DNA from: Corallococcus soli
Lineage (GTDB): Bacteria; Myxococcota; Myxococcia; Myxococcales; Myxococcaceae
Direction of reading: 5' to 3'
DNA: 64,000 bases
Assembly (NCBI RefSeq): GCF_014930455.1
Contig: NZ_JAAIYO010000001.1
Span: 1,240,001-1,304,000, forward strand
The position numbers were made by a program, and so were the translations under genes. Positions within the stretch are counted from its first letter, which is position 1. Each line of letters begins with the position of its first letter. Below, piece by piece: positions 60,265 to 64,000 of the stretch. A model generated the notes under the pieces. That model was not told the origin of the DNA, searched no databases, and saw only the letters and a program-made list of their open reading frames with translations.

Positions 60265-61698
60265 ATGAAGATTCTCTTCATCGCCTCGGAGGTCACCCCC
60301 TTCTCGAAGACGGGGGGACTGGGCGACGTCGCAGGGGCCCTGCCCACGGCGCTGTCCGCGCTGGGGCACGACGTGAAGATCGTCACGCCCCGCTACCAGG
60401 ATGTGCGCAACACCGGACACCTGGAGCCCACCGGGCAGTCCCTGGTGCTGCGCTTCCCCTTCGGTGAGACGGGGGGCCCCGTCCTGTCCGCGCGCCTCTC
60501 CGAACGCCTGGAGGTGTGGTTCCTGGAGAACGAGGCCTTCTTCGGCGGTCGCAAGGGGTTGTACGGCGACGCGGGCGGCGAGTTCCCGGACAACCCCCGC
60601 CGCTTCGCCTACCTGTGCGTGGGAGCGCTCCAGGCCGCGCAGCGGCTGCGCTTCTTCCCGGACATCATCCACCTGCACGACTGGCAGACGGGGCTGGTGC
60701 CGGTGGCGCTGCGCCGCGGCTTCCAGGACACGCCGCTGGCGCGCGCGAAGTGCGTCTTCACCATCCACAACCTCGCCTACCAGGGGCAGTTCCCCAAGGG
60801 GACGATGGAGGACCTGGGGCTGCCCTGGGACCTGTTCACCCCGGAGGGCGTGGAGTTCTACGACCAGGTGAACTTCCTCAAGTCCGGGCTCGTCTTCTCC
60901 GAGTCGCTGACCACCGTGTCGCCCACCTACGCCCGGGAGATCCAGACGGCGGAGCAGGGCTACGGGCTGGACGGCCTGCTGCGCCGGCGCGCGCACTCGC
61001 TCACCGGCATCCTCAACGGCATCGACGCGCACGAGTGGAACCCCCGCACGGACGCCTTCCTGCCGGAGCGCTACGGCCCGGACGACCTCACGGGCAAGGC
61101 GGTCTGCAAGCGCGCCCTGCTGGAGCGCTTCGGGCTGCCGGGGGACACCGGGGCGCCGGTGTTCGGCATCGTCAGCCGGCTGGCGTGGCAGAAGGGCGTG
61201 GACCTGCTGCTGGACACCCTGCCGGCGGCGCTCCAGGCGGACCTGCGCTTCGTGGCGGTGGGCAACGGCGACCCCGTCCTGGAGCAGGGCCTGCGCGCGT
61301 TGCAGGCGCGCTACCCGAAGCAGGTGGGGGTGCACATCGGGTTCGACCCGGAGTTGTCACACCTGGTGGAGGCGGGGTCGGACTTCTTCCTGATGCCCAG
61401 CCGCTATGAGCCGTGCGGCCTGAACCAGATGTATTCGCTGCGCTACGGCACGGTGCCCATCGTCCGGGCCACCGGCGGGCTGGTGGACACGGTGGAGGGG
61501 GGGCTGGACGGCAACGGGCTGCTCTTCGAGTCCTTCCACCGCTCCGCGCTCCTGGCCGCCATCCGCCGGGCCATGGCCCTGTACGCGGACCCCGTGCGCC
61601 TGGGGGATTTCCGGGGCCGGGGGATGGGCAAGGACTTCTCCTGGGCGGCGTCCGCCCGGAGATACGAGTCCCTCTTCGCCTCCCTCATCGCGGAATAG
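60265..61698 (+). CDS. glgA: Glycogen synthase (ADP-glucose type, GT5)
   Basis: 477 residues from the ATG at 60265; a GTG two codons earlier is possible. It transfers glucose from ADP-glucose to the growing alpha-1,4 glucan. The KTGGL motif starts at Lys15 (SKTGGLGDVAGALP) and binds the sugar nucleotide. IHLHDWQTGL, IHNLAYQGQFP, and SRYEPCGLNQMYSLRYGT near the end are standard. Normal length. Myxobacteria store glycogen before sporulation. Confidence 0.97.
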   Translation: MKILFIASEVTPFSKTGGLGDVAGALPTALSALGHDVKIVTPRYQDVRNTGHLEPTGQSLVLRFPFGETGGPVLSARLSERLEVWFLENEAFFGGRKGLYGDAGGEFPDNPRRFAYLCVGALQAAQRLRFFPDIIHLHDWQTGLVPVALRRGFQDTPLARAKCVFTIHNLAYQGQFPKGTMEDLGLPWDLFTPEGVEFYDQVNFLKSGLVFSESLTTVSPTYAREIQTAEQGYGLDGLLRRRAHSLTGILNGIDAHEWNPRTDAFLPERYGPDDLTGKAVCKRALLERFGLPGDTGAPVFGIVSRLAWQKGVDLLLDTLPAALQADLRFVAVGNGDPVLEQGLRALQARYPKQVGVHIGFDPELSHLVEAGSDFFLMPSRYEPCGLNQMYSLRYGTVPIVRATGGLVDTVEGGLDGNGLLFESFHRSALLAAIRRAMALYADPVRLGDFRGRGMGKDFSWAASARRYESLFASLIAE

Positions 61699-61734
61699 TG
61701 GGGCGCTTCCCGGAACCGGGATAGTCTTACCGCC

Positions 61735-62652
61735 GTGGCGGAAGCTCCGGACCTGGGTGGCTATGAAGTGGTCGGCCGGCTGGCGGTCGGCGGCATGGCG
61801 GAGGTGTATCAAGCACGCGCGCGCGAGACGACGCAGCGCTCCCCGGGTGAGCCCGAGGAGGTCGTCATCAAGCGGCTGCACCCGTCCTTCCGCAACGACC
61901 CCGCGTATGTGAAGGCCTTCGTCGACGAGGCGAAGCTCACGGTGCGCCTGCGCAACGCGCACATCGTGCGGACCTTCCGGCTGTTCCGCGCCGGGCCCGA
62001 CTACCTGATGGTGCAGGAGCTCGTGAGTGGCCGGACGCTTGGCTACATGCAGGAGCTGCTGATCAAAGCGGGCGCCGCGATGCCGCCGGAGTCCGCCTGC
62101 TACATCGCGTGGTGCGTGCTCAAGGCGCTGGACTACATCCACCGCGCGAAGGTGGGGGAGAATGGCGCCACCATCGTCCACCGCGACGTGAACCCCGCGA
62201 ACGTGCTGCTGGGCATCCTGGGCGACGTGAAGCTCACCGACTTCGGCGTGGCGGAGGTGGAGGGCATGATGCGCGGCGACTCCGGCGCGCTGCGCGGCAC
62301 GCTGCCCTACATGAGCCCGGAGCAGGTGCTGGGCCTGGCGGTGGACGCGAGGACGGACCTGTACGCGGTGGGCGTGATGCTCTGGGAGCTGTGGGGCGGC
62401 CGGCGCCTGTTCACCGGGGAGAACGAAGCGCAGCTCATGCACCAGGTGCGGGACGCGCGCGTGCCGCTGCTGTCCACGGTGTCGCCGGACCTGCCGGACT
62501 ACGCGGCGCAGGTGGCGCGCAAGGCGCTGTTCGCGGACAAGGCCCGCCGCTTCCAGTCCGCCGCGGAGTTCATCAAGGCGCTGGAGGTGCTGTCGCGCCG
62601 CGCGGGCTGGCCCCTGACGGTGGAGGCGCTGCAGCCTCTGCTGGGCGGCTGA
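61735..62652 (+). CDS. Cytosolic Ser/Thr protein kinase
   Basis: 305 residues, GTG start, kinase domain only. Glycine loop GRLAVGGMAEVY at 14-25, Lys46 in VVIKRL, Glu66, catalytic loop HRDVNPANV at 149-157 with Asp151 and Asn156, DFG at 169-171, and SPEQ in the APE position. The usual Lys two residues after the catalytic Asp is Asn153, a change seen in many bacterial kinases of this type. No membrane segment or extra sensor. Its stop overlaps the start of the LEA14-type lipoprotein gene by one base, so the two are co-translated. Confidence 0.93.
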   Translation: MAEAPDLGGYEVVGRLAVGGMAEVYQARARETTQRSPGEPEEVVIKRLHPSFRNDPAYVKAFVDEAKLTVRLRNAHIVRTFRLFRAGPDYLMVQELVSGRTLGYMQELLIKAGAAMPPESACYIAWCVLKALDYIHRAKVGENGATIVHRDVNPANVLLGILGDVKLTDFGVAEVEGMMRGDSGALRGTLPYMSPEQVLGLAVDARTDLYAVGVMLWELWGGRRLFTGENEAQLMHQVRDARVPLLSTVSPDLPDYAAQVARKALFADKARRFQSAAEFIKALEVLSRRAGWPLTVEALQPLLGG

Positions 62653-63143
62653 TGCGCTCGCGCCGGGCGGTGCTCGGGCTGCTGCTGGCCGGCGCCCTGA
62701 CCGGCTCCGGCTGCCTGGGCGTGGTGCCCTTCCAGCCGAGCGCCTACGACGAGGCGGTGCGGGTGGAGGCGGTGGACGTGGCCTTCACGCGCGAGGGCGC
62801 CGGGGCACTCACGCTGAAGCTGAAGGTGCGAAACCCGTCCTCCGACGCGGCCTCCATCACCCGCGTGGACCTGGACCTGCGGGTGGATGGCCAGCGCATG
62901 GTCACGGGCGAGCAGGTGATGGGCGTGCCGCTGGATGGCCGGAGCGAAGTCCCGCTGGAGCTGCGCTTCCCGCTGGCCGTTCCCCGTTCTGCGGCCCGGC
63001 CGGAGCCCACGTCCCACGCGGTGCGCCTGGAGGGCGGCGTGGTGCTGCGCTTCGGAGGCTCCGAGCGGCGAGCGCCCTTCCGCGAGGCGCGCGTGCTGGG
63101 CATCCCGTGGATGCCGGGCGGAGCGGTGGTCCCGGCGCCCTGA
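62652..63143 (+). CDS. LEA14-type (WHy domain) lipoprotein
   Basis: 163 residues. Signal peptide with lipobox GSGC (Cys21). The mature domain is a LEA type 2/WHy beta sandwich (VRVEAVDVAFTREGAGALTL, LKVRNPSSDAASITRVDLDL, VPLDGRSEVPLELRFPL). Such domains occur in desiccation-linked proteins of plants and bacteria; the bacterial function is open. It is translated with the kinase upstream (TGATG). Confidence 0.85.
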   Translation: MRSRRAVLGLLLAGALTGSGCLGVVPFQPSAYDEAVRVEAVDVAFTREGAGALTLKLKVRNPSSDAASITRVDLDLRVDGQRMVTGEQVMGVPLDGRSEVPLELRFPLAVPRSAARPEPTSHAVRLEGGVVLRFGGSERRAPFREARVLGIPWMPGGAVVPAP

Positions 63144-63158
63144 GCCGTCCCGGGCCGC

Positions 63159-64000
63159 TCAGCGCTTGGCTTCGGGAGGGGTGCCGGAGTCCGTCGGAGA
63201 CGACTCGTTGTCGGCGCGGCGCGCGGCGTCCCGGGCCTCTTCCTTCACGGACGACGTGGGCGCGCCGTCGCGGGGCACGCCGTCGGACGCCAGGCCGGGC
63301 ACGGCGCTCTTGAGGCGGCTCATGCGCACGCGGTCGATGCGGGCGCCTTCCTTGGTGGCCACGACGAACTGCCAGCCGTTGTAGGTGAAGCGCTCGCCCA
63401 CGTCGGGCAGGTGGCCCGCGAGCGACGACAGGTAGCCGCCCAGCGTGTCGAAGTCGCCTTCGGGCAGGGGGAAGCCGAAGACCTTGGTGAACTGATCCAC
63501 CTCCATGGCGGCGTCCACCAGCGAGCTGCCGTCGGCCATCTTCTCGACGAGCTTCTCCTCCACCTCGAACTCGTCGCCGATGTCGCCCACGATTTCACGC
63601 AGGATGTCCTCCAGCGTGACGACGCCCATGAAGCCGCCGTACTCGTCGACGACCATGGCCATGTGGATCTTCCGCTTCTGCATGTCCCGCAGCAGGTCGC
63701 CCACGGGCTTCATCCACGGCACGAAGTGGGCGGGGCGGATGACGTCATGCAGGACGATGAGCTCCGGGTGCTGGAGCAGCGGGATGAGGTCGCGCGCGTG
63801 CAGCACGCCGACGATGTGGTCCACGTCGTCGTGGTACACCGGGATGCGCGAGTGGTTCTCCTCCGCCAGGATGCGCAGCACCTCGTCCGGCGGGGTGGTG
63901 ATGTCCACGGAGATGACGTCCGTGCGGTTGACCATCACGTCGCGGCAGCGCTTGTCGGACAGCTCGAAGATGGAGCGGATGAGCTGGGGCGCGCTCTTGT
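63159..64000 (-). CDS. CBS-pair / CorC-HlyC domain protein (CNNM-type), C-terminal part, cut at the right edge
   Basis: The frame is open to the right edge, so about 280 C-terminal residues are seen. Two CBS domains (VMVNRTDVISVDITTPPDEV, then RIPVYHDDVDHIVGVLHARD, then AMVVDEYGGFMGVVTLEDIL) bind nucleotides. The CorC_HlyC domain follows (VFGFPLPEGDFDTLGGYL, GWQFVVATKEGARIDRVRM), then a disordered acidic/basic tail. The missing N-terminus should hold the DUF21 membrane domain. The family is linked to Mg2+/Co2+ efflux. Confidence 0.93.
   Translation of the reverse strand, partial: KSAPQLIRSIFELSDKRCRDVMVNRTDVISVDITTPPDEVLRILAEENHSRIPVYHDDVDHIVGVLHARDLIPLLQHPELIVLHDVIRPAHFVPWMKPVGDLLRDMQKRKIHMAMVVDEYGGFMGVVTLEDILREIVGDIGDEFEVEEKLVEKMADGSSLVDAAMEVDQFTKVFGFPLPEGDFDTLGGYLSSLAGHLPDVGERFTYNGWQFVVATKEGARIDRVRMSRLKSAVPGLASDGVPRDGAPTSSVKEEARDAARRADNESSPTDSGTPPEAKR

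Overview
The window is a stretch of a very GC-rich, gene-dense bacterial chromosome. Codon usage is strongly third-position G/C, and many start and stop codons overlap. Gene content points to a myxobacterium of the family Myxococcaceae. A 229-residue CsgA (C-factor) gene carries Ser135 and Lys155. The protoporphyrinogen oxidase closely resembles, from memory, that of Myxococcus xanthus. There are many secreted or lipoprotein genes of unknown function, a NtrC-type two-component system, a Ser/Thr kinase, and a lipoprotein toxin/immunity pair of a type common in this group. Corallococcus, Myxococcus or a near relative is likely; the species cannot be decided from this window. I found no rRNA, tRNA, CRISPR array, insertion sequence or phage gene.

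Layout. 1-10.5 kb: the end of a fused trehalose-phosphate synthase/phosphatase gene, secreted proteins, a large TPR/DUF3857/transglutaminase protein with a barrel-like partner, and a lipoprotein GH18 chitinase with a strong terminator. 10.5-12.8 kb: nagA and a SIS-domain deaminase, forming with the chitinase a chitin/GlcNAc-use group. 13-20.5 kb: DUF3817, Uma2, ComF, RtcB, RlmH, RsfS, TPR, outer-membrane and coiled-coil proteins. 20.7-24.3 kb: an NtrC-type regulator and a membrane histidine kinase with an antisense NUDIX gene between them. 24.7-26.4 kb: a frameshifted nuclease lipoprotein toxin followed by its probable immunity gene. 26.4-33 kb: radA, a YeaQ-type protein, bioB-bioF-bioD and an aminotransferase with an internal insertion. 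33-44 kb: a solute-binding lipoprotein, pckG, an SLC13 carrier, miaE, secreted and membrane proteins. 44-54.6 kb: gluQ, a metallophosphoesterase beside a class III cyclase, rlmN, a glutamate-cysteine-ligase-like enzyme, a lipoprotein, and a LytS/LytR-type pair preceded by an unrecorded 37-codon membrane ORF. 54.8-60.2 kb: hemG and csgA divergent, a CapA-like lipoprotein, pdxH. 60.2-64 kb: glgA, a Ser/Thr kinase translationally coupled to a LEA14-type lipoprotein, and the C-terminal part of a CBS/CorC protein running off the right edge.

How the genes fit together. Most of the window is ordinary metabolism and translation: trehalose, glycogen, biotin, gluconeogenesis, PLP, heme, rRNA and tRNA modification. 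Mixed in are genes of the myxobacterial social and surface lifestyle: C-factor, surface chitinase, polymorphic lipoprotein toxin, several outer-membrane proteins. The most interesting items are the SitA-like toxin with an intact nuclease domain behind a single-base frameshift, the csgA neighbourhood, the cyclase with a changed base-specifying residue beside a phosphodiesterase-like gene, and the small membrane ORF in front of the LytS-type kinase.
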